Source: Pseudomonadota bacterium (GTDB lineage: Bacteria; Pseudomonadota; Gammaproteobacteria; Pseudomonadales; Moraxellaceae). From it: DNA of 64,000 nt. The notes beneath the pieces were generated by a model. That model worked only from the letters and a program-made list of their open reading frames with translations, did not search any database and was not told where the DNA came from. The stretch lies in NCBI GenBank assembly GCA_023393635.1, contig JAEWKT010000004.1:1-64000 (forward strand). Direction: 5' to 3'. A program made the position numbers and the translations under genes. Positions 17,150 through 25,054 of the stretch are shown piece by piece (the first letter of the stretch is position 1; each line of letters begins with the position of its first letter).

Positions 17150-18214
17150 ATGAGTAATTTACCCACTGGCATGCTTGCTATTACCGATTTTGATGGCGCC
17201 CGTGCCGCTGCACAGCCCAAAGACCGCTTGGAAAAAGTACGCAAACATGCGCAAGGATTTCGTGAGCGGTTCATGGATGAGCCAGAAGTTATTTTTTATA
17301 AGAGCGTTAACCTGATACGCGTGCCATTTCCAACCTGGTATGCCTACAGTGGCGTATACACCCAGTCAGTTTATCGCTTTCCGTATATTCATATTTTAAA
17401 TCGTCTATTTATTGTACAGTACCGTGATTTGGCAGGTGATGTTAAAACCCTGCTATTTTCACCATCGGATGTACATGGCAACGAAGCCACCCCATTTTTT
17501 CAGCGTTTAACCAAGAAAGCACCGATCGGACGCAACATTATTGCACCGCTGTACCACACTGTGGAAGATGCGCTAAAAGATACTGGCATCCGCCCAGAGC
17601 AAGTGGATTATATTAGCTACGACCACTTGCACACGCAGGATGTGCGCAAATGGCTGGGTACGACCAATCGCAGGGGTTATTTCCCCAATGCCAAGCTGAT
17701 TGTGCATCAGCAGGAATGGAGTTCAACCTTGGCATTGCTGCCGTGTCAGGCTGACTGGTATTGCCCTAATGGGGTGGAAGGCATTAATTTAGACAAAATC
17801 ATTACCTTTAACGGCAGTGTTCAGTTAGGACGTGGCGTGGCGTTGCTACATAGTCCTGGGCATACCGAAGGTAATCATTCGCTGGTTGCGCGGGTTAAGG
17901 ATGGTATTCGGGTTACTTCTGAAAACGGGGTAGGCGCCGATGCTTACGACCCGCAAAATTCCCGCGTGAATGCCATTCGCCGCTATGCCAAGCAAACTGG
18001 TGTGGAGGTGATCATGAACGGTAATACGCTAGAAGGGAGTAATGATCAGTATATTTCCATGGTCATGGAAAAAACGGTGGCTGGGCCTTCTGCTAACCCA
18101 GATTATTCAAACTGTGCCTCAAGCAGTGAAGCCACACCTTACTGGCTAATTCCTGGTCATGAGGTGAGCTATTTAATTGGTGAGGCCGAATTTGGTAAGC
18201 CTACAGTGCGGTAA
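17150..18214 (+). CDS. metallo-beta-lactamase-fold protein with altered metal motif
   Basis: Predicted 354-residue hydrolase-fold protein. The canonical HxHxDH block is replaced by HLHTQD (His159, His161, Asp164), so Gln occupies the usual Asp position and Asp the usual His position. A later SPGHTEGNH block supplies His238, and PGHE lies near the C-terminus. These are enough to recognise the fold, but metal binding may be changed. There is no signal peptide. The ATG has AGGA upstream. It is in an operon with the SDR gene and presumably under the divergent TetR regulator. Function unknown: it could be a lactonase-like, thioesterase-like or non-enzymatic member. Confidence 0.8.
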   Translation: MSNLPTGMLAITDFDGARAAAQPKDRLEKVRKHAQGFRERFMDEPEVIFYKSVNLIRVPFPTWYAYSGVYTQSVYRFPYIHILNRLFIVQYRDLAGDVKTLLFSPSDVHGNEATPFFQRLTKKAPIGRNIIAPLYHTVEDALKDTGIRPEQVDYISYDHLHTQDVRKWLGTTNRRGYFPNAKLIVHQQEWSSTLALLPCQADWYCPNGVEGINLDKIITFNGSVQLGRGVALLHSPGHTEGNHSLVARVKDGIRVTSENGVGADAYDPQNSRVNAIRRYAKQTGVEVIMNGNTLEGSNDQYISMVMEKTVAGPSANPDYSNCASSSEATPYWLIPGHEVSYLIGEAEFGKPTVR

Positions 18215-18243
18215 TTAAACGTATTAGTTTCAGTATTAGTAAA

Positions 18244-18280
18244 GAACAGTCCAGGCCTATAAGTCTGGACTGTTCTTTTT
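18244..18280 (+). terminator. terminator after the SDR/metallo-hydrolase operon
   Basis: An 11-bp stem, GAACAGTCCAG with CTGGACTGTTC, 10-nt loop, is followed by T5. The reverse strand ends TTCTTT, so it may also serve hisF. Confidence 0.93.
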
Positions 18281-18334
18281 AGATGCGTATTTTTATCATG
18301 CTGTTAAAATTGTATTACTAAAAAGGTCAAGCCG

Positions 18335-19093
18335 TTACAGACGCATTTCAATGCCTTGGGCGGCCAGATATGCTTTGGCTTCAGGAATAGTATGCTGACC
18401 AAAGTGGAAAATACTGGCGGCAAGCACCGCATCAGCACCACCTTGTAAGATGCCATCAGCCAAATGTTGTAAATTGCCCACACCGCCTGATGCAATGACT
18501 GGAATAGTCACGCTAGAGGTAATTTGCTTCATGAGTGCCAGATCATAACCAGCCTTGGTGCCATCAGCATCCATACTGGTGACTAACAATTCGCCAGCCC
18601 CAAGGTTTGCCATGTTGATTGACCATTCAATCGCATCAATGCCTGTGGGTTTGCGGCCACCATGGGTGAAGATTTCCCATTTATTTTCCCCAACCTTTTT
18701 GGCATCAATGGCCACCACAATACACTGCGCACCAAAACGGCTGGATGCTTCTGCAACAAATTCTGGGGTAAATACTGCTGCTGAATTAATGCTGACTTTG
18801 TCGGCACCTGCATTTAATAACTGGCGAATATCTTCCAGTTTGCGCACACCGCCGCCTACGGTGAGCGGCACAAACACACTCTCTGCCATACGCTCTACCG
18901 TGCGGTAAGTCGTATCACGGCCATGATGGGTTGCCGTAATGTCCAAAAAGGTGATTTCATCGGCACCTTGTTCGTTATAACGACGGGCAACTTCAACAGG
19001 ATCACCTGCATCACGAATATCGACAAATTGAACGCCTTTCACCACGCGACCATTGTCAACATCAAGGCAGGGAATAATACGTTTGGCCAGCAT
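18335..19093 (-). CDS. hisF: imidazole glycerol phosphate synthase cyclase subunit
   Basis: Cyclase half of IGP synthase in histidine biosynthesis. It uses ammonia from HisH to convert PRFAR into IGP and AICAR. The 252-residue (beta/alpha)8 barrel has the catalytic Asp11 (CLDVDNGRVVKG) and Asp130 (VVAIDAKK). Phosphate-binding glycines are seen in TVGGGVRK and ASGGVGN. The start MLAKRII was chosen by homology; an extension of 18 codons upstream is not expected. The partner hisH lies about 3.6 kb away in another operon. Divergent from the homoserine kinase gene. Confidence 0.97.
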   Translation of the reverse strand: MLAKRIIPCLDVDNGRVVKGVQFVDIRDAGDPVEVARRYNEQGADEITFLDITATHHGRDTTYRTVERMAESVFVPLTVGGGVRKLEDIRQLLNAGADKVSINSAAVFTPEFVAEASSRFGAQCIVVAIDAKKVGENKWEIFTHGGRKPTGIDAIEWSINMANLGAGELLVTSMDADGTKAGYDLALMKQITSSVTIPVIASGGVGNLQHLADGILQGGADAVLAASIFHFGQHTIPEAKAYLAAQGIEMRL

Positions 19094-19208
19094 AGCAAAG
19101 TCCACTTGAGCGCAAAAAATGCGATGAAATATGAAAGATACGAACAATCACACAAGAACGGGTTATTCTAGCAAATTCATAGATAAAAAGCGTACAGGTA
19201 GGACATTT

Positions 19209-20177
19209 ATGTCAGTTTATACAAACGTCACCTTGGATCAAGCGCAGCAATTGGCAACACAATATGGCTATCGGGTGTGTGCGTTAACACCCATTCAAAC
19301 AGGCATTGAAAATAGTAATTATTTTATGCAGTGTGAAGATCAGCCCGAAATGGTATTAACCATTTTTGAAGAAATGAATTTTATTGATTTACAGGAACTT
19401 TTGCCCTTGCTGGCTTTTTTAAAACAACAAGGGGTGCCTGTGACCGCACCTCTTGCTGATTTACAAGGTCATTTGGTTAATTTTATTGAAAACAAACCTG
19501 TACAGCTAACACCTCGTTTAGCAGGTGCGCATCCCATGCAGCCAACCTTTACCCAAGTGTCGCAAATTGCAACCGCCTTGGCACAACTGCATGTGGCCTT
19601 GCAATATTATCCGTTGCATCGTGCTAATAATCATGGTCAAGCGTGGTGGCAAGAGACCAAAACAGACTTGCAGCCAAAGTTAAGTCTGCCTGAACAAACC
19701 GTACTTGATCAGGTATTTGCGCAGTTTCTTCAGGCACAACACAATTATCCAGATCGGCCGCAAGGCTTAATTCATGGTGATTTATTTCGCGATAATACGC
19801 TGTTTGAAGGGGATACCTTAAGTGGCTTGCTGGATTTTTCGGAGTTAAGCTCCGATGAGCTGCTGCTTGATATTGCCATTTGCATGAATGACTTTTGTAG
19901 TGACTGGCCAGAGGTCAGTTTAAATCAGCAAAAGGCACAGTTGTTTTTACAACATTATCATGCCGTGCGTCCTTTAACCCGTGATGAACAGCAGGCCTTA
20001 TCCGCTTATCTAAGCATGGCAGCTTGTCGTTTTTGGTTATCACGCCTGCAAATTGGATTACGCAATGAAAAAGAGGCACGCATGGGTGAGCATATTTTGC
20101 AAAAAGACCCGCTAGAGATGTACGCCATGTTGCAGGATCGGTTAAATTCCACGTTAAATTTTCAGTTAAGTGAATAA
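19209..20177 (+). CDS. thrB: homoserine kinase, APH type
   Basis: Phosphorylates L-homoserine for threonine synthesis. This is the aminoglycoside-phosphotransferase-fold type found in Pseudomonas and Acinetobacter, not the GHMP-type ThrB of E. coli. The 322-residue protein has the catalytic loop HGDLFRDN (residues 189-196, Asp191) and the metal-binding LDFSE (208-212). The start was chosen for the AGGTAGGA ribosome binding site 5 nt upstream. A cold-shock/DUF1294 gene begins 5 nt after the stop. Homology-based choline kinase-like alternatives are less likely, given the N-terminus (MSVYTNVTLDQAQQLATQYG). Confidence 0.9.
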   Translation: MSVYTNVTLDQAQQLATQYGYRVCALTPIQTGIENSNYFMQCEDQPEMVLTIFEEMNFIDLQELLPLLAFLKQQGVPVTAPLADLQGHLVNFIENKPVQLTPRLAGAHPMQPTFTQVSQIATALAQLHVALQYYPLHRANNHGQAWWQETKTDLQPKLSLPEQTVLDQVFAQFLQAQHNYPDRPQGLIHGDLFRDNTLFEGDTLSGLLDFSELSSDELLLDIAICMNDFCSDWPEVSLNQQKAQLFLQHYHAVRPLTRDEQQALSAYLSMAACRFWLSRLQIGLRNEKEARMGEHILQKDPLEMYAMLQDRLNSTLNFQLSE

Positions 20178-20182
20178 ACAAG

Positions 20183-20806
20183 ATGCGGTATCAGGGGAAA
20201 CTGGTGGAGTGGCATGACGATCAGGGCTATGGATTTATTCAGCCACTACAGGCCACTCAAGGTGAGCAGAAAATATTTTTGCATATTAAGTCGTTTAAAA
20301 AACGTGGTCCGCGTCCATTGAACGGTGCGATGTTGGAATATGAAGTGGCACTAGATAGCAGAGGCCGTTTAAATGCACAACAGGTGGCGTATGTATCACG
20401 TCACGCAATTAAAAAACCAGTTAAAACCGCAGCTCAATCCACCCATGTTAAAAGCCAGTATTATATTTGGTTAATTATTGGCTACTTTGCCTTTGTGCTG
20501 GCGTTAAGCATGACCGCACAATGGCCATGGTGGGGTGTGCTGGGCATTGCAGGGTTGAGTATGATTACTTATGTAGTTTATGCAGTGGATAAAGGCGCAG
20601 CACAGCGTAATACCCAGCGTGTGCCAGAAAACAATTTGCATGTATTGGCAGTATTAGGCGGTTGGCCAGGGGCATTATTGGCGCAGCAGCATTTGCGTCA
20701 TAAATCCATTAAACAGCCATTTCGGCGTGTATTTTGGTTTACGGTGGTCATGAACTGGTTGTTGGTATTGGTGTTTACTTTATTGATTATGCCAGTCTTT
20801 TTATAA
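20183..20806 (+). CDS. cold-shock domain plus DUF1294 membrane protein
   Basis: A known but uncharacterised domain combination of 207 residues. Residues 1-70 form a cold-shock-type OB fold (GKLVEWHDDQGYGFIQP, then IFLHIKSF), predicted to bind single-stranded nucleic acid. A linker of about 20 residues follows. Residues ~92-205 are a DUF1294 domain with hydrophobic segments and the conserved YAVDKGAAQRNTQRVPE...LGGWPGALLAQ pattern. It may tether a nucleic-acid-binding domain to the inner membrane. It lies 5 nt behind thrB and has no good ribosome binding site, so translation is probably coupled. Confidence 0.85.
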   Translation: MRYQGKLVEWHDDQGYGFIQPLQATQGEQKIFLHIKSFKKRGPRPLNGAMLEYEVALDSRGRLNAQQVAYVSRHAIKKPVKTAAQSTHVKSQYYIWLIIGYFAFVLALSMTAQWPWWGVLGIAGLSMITYVVYAVDKGAAQRNTQRVPENNLHVLAVLGGWPGALLAQQHLRHKSIKQPFRRVFWFTVVMNWLLVLVFTLLIMPVFL

Positions 20807-20930
20807 ATTAATTTAAAGCGCTTCTTATTGATTTACTACTATTAAAGTGAGCTTAAAAACATAAGGCCATAAAATTTTGACAGAAGAAATTGGAACTAGG
20901 CATTAGAACTGGGCGAGTCATTACTAAAAC

Positions 20931-21269
20931 TTAGCTTGGGGTAATTTCTTCTATTTTAAACTCTCTAAAGTGGTTGGCATTCATCCAGACTTCAATATAT
21001 ATCGCCTCTCCATGCCATATGTACATCGATTGTCCAAAATCAAAGTCACCCATATTTTGGTAGGGGCCAAGTTCTTCGACAAACCTATCAATATGTTTTC
21101 CTTCTAGCGAGCGCACGTTAGAAAAATACTTGCGAAGTACGTCATCATTGACATGGCAATAATCTGTTTGAGGACTTGTAGGTGGAGGCGGCGGCTCAGG
21201 GATTAATTTGCACAAGAGATTAAGTGCTATAATACCTATGATGAAAATTATTAAATAACATAGCAACAT
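20931..21269 (-). CDS. hypothetical membrane-anchored protein
   Basis: Not recognised. The product is 112 residues. A single N-terminal hydrophobic segment (MLLCYLIIFIIGIIALNLLC) is followed by a proline run (PEPPPPPTSP) and a soluble domain of about 75 residues with an aromatic-rich C-terminal half (MYIWHGEAIYIEVWMN). The layout suggests an inner-membrane-anchored protein facing the periplasm. GGAC 9 nt upstream is a moderate ribosome binding site. It stands alone between the DUF1294 gene and another small membrane protein, on the opposite strand to both. Confidence 0.6.
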   Translation of the reverse strand: MLLCYLIIFIIGIIALNLLCKLIPEPPPPPTSPQTDYCHVNDDVLRKYFSNVRSLEGKHIDRFVEELGPYQNMGDFDFGQSMYIWHGEAIYIEVWMNANHFREFKIEEITPS

Positions 21270-21440
21270 AATTTATATGTCCATCTCATTTGGAAGGATT
21301 CCTGCATAAGATATTCTAAATACAGCCCTCTATATTTTCACTACTGCTACCTGAATAAAACATGATCATAACCAATTGCCAGGCAGGCAAAGACAAATAT
21401 TGCTTATGCTAGGGGGAGTACTTTAATCACAGGAACCACC

Positions 21441-21836
21441 ATGGATCAGAGCACAGATTATTCTTCACAAAAAACGCTGACATTGGTGTTATATATATTG
21501 TATATCGTGGCTATTTTTACTGCGGGTATTTTGGCAGTCATTGCATTAATTATTAACTATTCAAAACGTGACGACATGCAAGGGTCTATTTTTGATAGTC
21601 ACTTTAGCTGGCAAATTCGCACCTTTTGGTGGTATTTATTCTGGAATATTATTGCCTTTGTCCCGTTTATTTTTTTATTGTTTACGGGACAAAATGAGAA
21701 CCTGTTTGCTGGTGTTGCTTTATCGGCCACCACCTTTTGCATTGCGGCTATTGGCTTGTCGTGGTTATGGGTGGTGTATCGGGCGATTCGCGGTTTGATT
21801 GCCTTAAATGACGATAAACCAATGTATACACGCTAA
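21441..21836 (+). CDS. small membrane protein, COG3671-like
   Basis: A 131-residue protein with three to four hydrophobic segments (about residues 14-38, 61-81 and 88-112). The pattern RDDMQGSIFDSHFSWQIRTFWW, a conserved helix linker in the family of predicted membrane proteins related to COG3671/DUF4870, is the basis for the call. Function unknown. The ATG has AGGA 6 nt upstream. Transcribed alone; it converges on hisA. Confidence 0.75.
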   Translation: MDQSTDYSSQKTLTLVLYILYIVAIFTAGILAVIALIINYSKRDDMQGSIFDSHFSWQIRTFWWYLFWNIIAFVPFIFLLFTGQNENLFAGVALSATTFCIAAIGLSWLWVVYRAIRGLIALNDDKPMYTR

Positions 21837-21878
21837 GTCTAATAAATACTGGCGTTTAATATACCAAGTCATGGATAC

Positions 21879-21907
21879 CAAAAAGCCATCAGTATGATGA
21901 TGGCTTT
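21879..21907 (-). terminator. terminator of the hisBHA operon
   Basis: A 9-bp stem, AAAGCCATC with GATGGCTTT, 8-nt loop, is followed on the minus strand by T5. It lies 38 nt past the hisA stop and can also stop the convergent small membrane protein transcript. Confidence 0.85.
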
Positions 21908-21944
21908 GGAGCTAAGCGTGATTTATTTTTTCAAAAACACAGTC

Positions 21945-22685
21945 TTATAAACTTAAAGACGTGGGATCATCCAGCAATAACTGTGCTTCACGCAGGTTTA
22001 AACTGCCTTCATAAATGGCACGGCCAGTGATAATGCCCAAAATACCTTTTTGGTCTTTTAAATGGCGTACATCATCTAAGTTGGTGACACCGCCAGAAGC
22101 AATGACAGGCAGGCCACAGTAGTCGGCTAGTTGCACTGTTTGCTCAACGTTAACGCCTTGCATCATGCCATCACGCGCAATGTCAGTATATACAATACTG
22201 GACACCCCAGCATCAGCAAAGCGTTTGGCCAGATCAATGGCTTTAACATCAGTGACGTTAGCCCAGCCATCGGTAGCCACCATGCCGTCTTTGGCATCAA
22301 TACCCACAATAATATGTCCAGCAAATTCTTTACAGGCTTGCTCAACAAACTCGGGTTCTTTGGCTGCTTTAGTGCCAATAATCACAAATGAAACACCCGC
22401 TTCTAAATAATGGCGAATAGTGTCCATAGAGCGAATACCGCCACCAATTTGAATTGGTAAATCAGGATGTGCGTTAGCGATGGCTTCTACTACGCCTTTA
22501 TGAATGGGTTCGCCTGCAAAAGCACCGTTTAAGTCAACCAAATGCAAACGGCGCGCACCTTCATTGACCCAATGCGTTGCGGTGGCAACAGGATCATCAG
22601 AAAAAACGGTATCATCTTCCATACGCCCCTGCTTTAGGCGTACGCACTTGCCGTCTTTTAAATCAATGGCAGGAATAATTAGCAT
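21945..22685 (-). CDS. hisA: ProFAR isomerase
   Basis: Isomerises ProFAR to PRFAR in histidine biosynthesis. The 246-residue (beta/alpha)8 barrel is homologous to HisF, with catalytic Asp8 (AIDLKDGKCVRL) and Asp130 (VGIDAKDG), and phosphate-binding IGGGIRS and ASGGVTN. The ATG has AAGGAA upstream. It is the last gene of hisB-hisH-hisA, 44 nt behind hisH, and its product PRFAR is the substrate of the HisH-HisF complex. Confidence 0.97.
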   Translation of the reverse strand: MLIIPAIDLKDGKCVRLKQGRMEDDTVFSDDPVATATHWVNEGARRLHLVDLNGAFAGEPIHKGVVEAIANAHPDLPIQIGGGIRSMDTIRHYLEAGVSFVIIGTKAAKEPEFVEQACKEFAGHIIVGIDAKDGMVATDGWANVTDVKAIDLAKRFADAGVSSIVYTDIARDGMMQGVNVEQTVQLADYCGLPVIASGGVTNLDDVRHLKDQKGILGIITGRAIYEGSLNLREAQLLLDDPTSLSL

Positions 22686-22729
22686 GGCAAGTGTTCCTTA
22701 AAAATAATAGTACAAATTGAGTATATCAA

Positions 22730-23359
22730 TTAGATGTTCCATTCTACAAAATTCTTGAGCAACTGTAGCCCAGCCGTATGGCTTTTTTCGGGATGAAACT
22801 GCACAGCAAATAAATTATCCTGATTGAGCGCACACGCAAATGGCTGACCATAATCACAGCTTGCCGCAGCAATGGCAGGGTTTTTGGGTTGCACATAAAA
22901 ACTATGCACAAAATAAAAACGGCTATCCTGGGTAATATTGTGCCATATAGGATGCGATGGATCATGCTGATGCACTTGATTCCAGCCCATGTGCGGCACT
23001 TTTAAGCCTTCCTGATCTGGAAAGCGCAGCACTTCACCCTCAAAAATACCCAGACAGCCCACGCCGCCATTTTCTTGCGAGTGCTGCATTAATGCTTGCA
23101 TGCCAACACATATGGCCAGTACAGGCTTATTAAATACCGCCTGCTTTACTGCCTCATCGACACCAACATCACGCATGCCTGCCATGCAGTCACGCATGGC
23201 ACCCACCCCTGGAAACATGATTTTATCTGCACGGTTAATCACCGCTGGATCATTGGTCACATCAACAATAGCGCCCACATGCTCTAATGCTTTGGCTGCC
23301 GAGTGCAGATTTCCCATGCCATAATCCAGTAAAGCAATGCGTGTTCTGGCCTGGCTCAT
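22730..23359 (-). CDS. hisH: imidazole glycerol phosphate synthase glutaminase subunit
   Basis: Class I glutamine amidotransferase that feeds ammonia to HisF. Of 209 residues, the triad is Cys84 (in AICVGMQAL), His189 and Glu191 (in QFHPEKS). The nucleophile elbow reads AICVGMQ where many HisH proteins have GICLGMQ, a mild change. The start codon immediately follows the hisB stop (TAAATG, no gap), so translation is probably coupled. Confidence 0.97.
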   Translation of the reverse strand: MSQARTRIALLDYGMGNLHSAAKALEHVGAIVDVTNDPAVINRADKIMFPGVGAMRDCMAGMRDVGVDEAVKQAVFNKPVLAICVGMQALMQHSQENGGVGCLGIFEGEVLRFPDQEGLKVPHMGWNQVHQHDPSHPIWHNITQDSRFYFVHSFYVQPKNPAIAAASCDYGQPFACALNQDNLFAVQFHPEKSHTAGLQLLKNFVEWNI

Positions 23360-23953
23360 TTATAGGCTACCTTTGGTTGAAGCAATAGTACCTTCGGCTC
23401 TAGCATCGTGCTCACAGGCAAAACGCAGCGCACGGGCAAAAGCCTTAAACACGCTCTCAATTTGATGATGGGTGTTTTTGCCTTTAAGGTTATCAATATG
23501 CACGGTCACCAGCGCATGATTCACAAAGCCCTGGAAAAACTCGGCAAATAAATCGACATCAAAGGTGCCAACGCGTGCACGCGTATAGGGAATATCCATA
23601 AACAAACCAGGACGGCCTGATAAATCAACCACCACGCGTGATAACGCTTCATCTAATGGGGCATAAAAGCTGCCATAACGACGCAAGCCTTTTTTGTCAC
23701 CCCATGCTTTGGCAAAAGCCTGACCCAGCGTGATGCCGCAGTCTTCTACGGTATGGTGGTCATCAATGTCCAAATCACCAGTACATTCAATATCAATATC
23801 AAATAACCCGTGGCGCTTAATCTGGTCAATCATGTGATCTAAAAAGGGAATACCTGTATTGAGCACACCCGCACCTGTACCGTCCAGATTGACGCGTGCC
23901 CTGATTTGCGTTTCATTGGTATTACGCACAACCTCACTGACACGTTCGGCCAT
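23360..23953 (-). CDS. hisB: imidazoleglycerol-phosphate dehydratase
   Basis: Monofunctional IGP dehydratase of 197 residues, without the phosphatase domain fused to it in E. coli. The manganese-binding motifs HHTVEDC and HHQIES are present (DDHHTVED near residue 65; THHQIESVFKA near 165). The ATG of MAERVSEVV was chosen because AGGAG lies 9 nt upstream; an in-frame TTG two codons earlier is too close to that site. First gene of the hisB-hisH-hisA operon, divergent from the PanZ-type gene. Confidence 0.97.
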   Translation of the reverse strand: MAERVSEVVRNTNETQIRARVNLDGTGAGVLNTGIPFLDHMIDQIKRHGLFDIDIECTGDLDIDDHHTVEDCGITLGQAFAKAWGDKKGLRRYGSFYAPLDEALSRVVVDLSGRPGLFMDIPYTRARVGTFDVDLFAEFFQGFVNHALVTVHIDNLKGKNTHHQIESVFKAFARALRFACEHDARAEGTIASTKGSL

Positions 23954-24070
23954 CGACAAAGCTCCTGAAAAATATTAATTATAGCCTATTCTCTGGCAGC
24001 AGGGGGAAGGCTTTGCTACAGTTACTGATATTGAAACGCTGCATATTGACAATCCACTGGAGGATTTGTG

Positions 24071-24457
24071 ATGCCTATTACTGTTCATGCGTATTCTGAG
24101 CTTCAAGATGACAACTTGCGAGCACAATTGATCCGATTGTACGAAACCAGCCCTGAGTTTAGTGATGGGGAGAGTGCGGTACAGCAGCTATCACATGCCA
24201 TGCAGCAAGGTAGCTTAATTTATACCGCGGAATTCAACCAAAAGCTTATTGGCGCTGTGTGGGTGAGCCAGCAGGGTCAGCAAGAAAATACCCGTTTGAT
24301 TCATTATATCGTGGTGCATCCTGCCAATCGTGGGCGTGGCGTGGCCGAGCGTTTAATTGAAGGCGTATGCACAGCCGAAGAGGAAAAGGGCGTCACTGAA
24401 TTTAAGCCTGGTTGCGGTGCTATTCATCGTTGTTTATCTCACCTGGATAAGCTATAA
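24071..24457 (+). CDS. PanZ-family acetyltransferase-like protein
   Basis: A 128-residue GNAT-fold protein. In enterobacteria PanZ/PanM binds acetyl-CoA and promotes maturation and feedback control of PanD, aspartate decarboxylase. The acetyl-CoA loop is VHPANRGRGVAERLIEGV (motif A). The C-terminus, with GCGAIHRCLSHLDKL, is conserved in Acinetobacter homologues as I recall them. The ATG was preferred over the GTG just before it, because GGAGGA is 6 nt from the ATG and only 3 from the GTG. PanZ function is inferred by family; it could be an ordinary small acetyltransferase. Confidence 0.75.
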   Translation: MPITVHAYSELQDDNLRAQLIRLYETSPEFSDGESAVQQLSHAMQQGSLIYTAEFNQKLIGAVWVSQQGQQENTRLIHYIVVHPANRGRGVAERLIEGVCTAEEEKGVTEFKPGCGAIHRCLSHLDKL

Positions 24458-24461
24458 AAGC

Positions 24462-24491
24462 TTTTTTAGCCCAGGTTGCCTAAAAAAAAGG
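24462..24491 (+). terminator. AT-rich hairpin after the PanZ-type gene
   Basis: TTTTTTAG pairs with CTAAAAAA across a short G/C-containing loop. An AGCTTTTTT run just after the stop codon may form an alternative shorter terminator. Confidence 0.45.
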
Positions 24492-24558
24492 CATTAGAAT
24501 TGTTTTTTATCAATAGCACTTGACTTGCCTAGGCTGTTTCTATTTAATTACGACCCAT

Positions 24559-24634
24559 GGCGCGATAGCTCAGTAGGTAGAGCAACGGATTGAAAATCCG
24601 TGTGTCGGCGGTTCGATCCCGCCTCACGCCACCA
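24559..24634 (+). tRNA. tRNA-Phe (anticodon GAA)
   Basis: A 76-nt tRNA with encoded CCA. The anticodon stem-loop is ACGGA-TTGAAAA-TCCGT, giving GAA. The D arm (GCTC/GAGC) and T arm (GGCGG-TTCGATC-CCGCC) are normal. The acceptor arms GGCGCGA and TCACGCC pair except at C5-A68, an unusual mismatch. A strong terminator follows. Confidence 0.96.
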
Positions 24635-24662
24635 TATACAAATCCTGCTTAACAGTAGGTAC

Positions 24663-24698
24663 AAAACCCTTAAGACAGCAATGTGTTAAGGGTTTTTT
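24663..24698 (+). terminator. terminator of tRNA-Phe
   Basis: An 11-bp stem, AAAACCCTTAA with TTAAGGGTTTT, 12-nt loop, followed by a T-run. Confidence 0.93.
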
Positions 24699-25054
24699 GT
24701 TGCTTGTATAATGATTATTTGGCGTACTTGGCTAGATTAAATCAAACTTAAAATGTATCGAGTAACATAAATTAATGGAAATAATAGAAAAATAGTTAAT
24801 GAAGCTAACTGAAAACCTGTTTTATACTGCAAGTCATCTTGGTCAGAATATATCCTTATGAGTAGTGGTTGTTATCCCTCAGCACAATGTCCCTGGGTAC
24901 AGTATTGTCCTGATGGTTTAAAGCTTCTCTCCTTTTCTGTCTGCCTCATTGCACAGTTGCAAATGGTCGCAGCGAATTTTCTAAATAACTTTCTAAATAA
25001 AAACAGCATGGCCGTGCATGATGTTGCAGTGCCTGATTTGACGGAGGTCAGCAC
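24699..25054. other. leader region upstream of the TerC-family gene
   Basis: A 356-bp stretch that probably contains the promoter of the downstream gene; TATACT at about 24821-24826 is a plausible -10. It also holds a 66-codon open frame (24858-25058) that is Cys-rich at its start, and whose stop overlaps the next ATG as ATGA. A yybP-ykoY manganese riboswitch, known ahead of some TerC genes, was looked for and not recognised. Confidence 0.4.

Noticed and set aside
18555..18908. Plus-strand open frame opposite hisF
   Set aside because: hisF is unambiguous on the other strand with both catalytic aspartates; this is its shadow.
24699..25054. yybP-ykoY manganese riboswitch upstream of the TerC-family gene
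   Set aside because: Expected from the gene family, but the conserved loop sequences were not found by eye; a covariance-model search would settle it.
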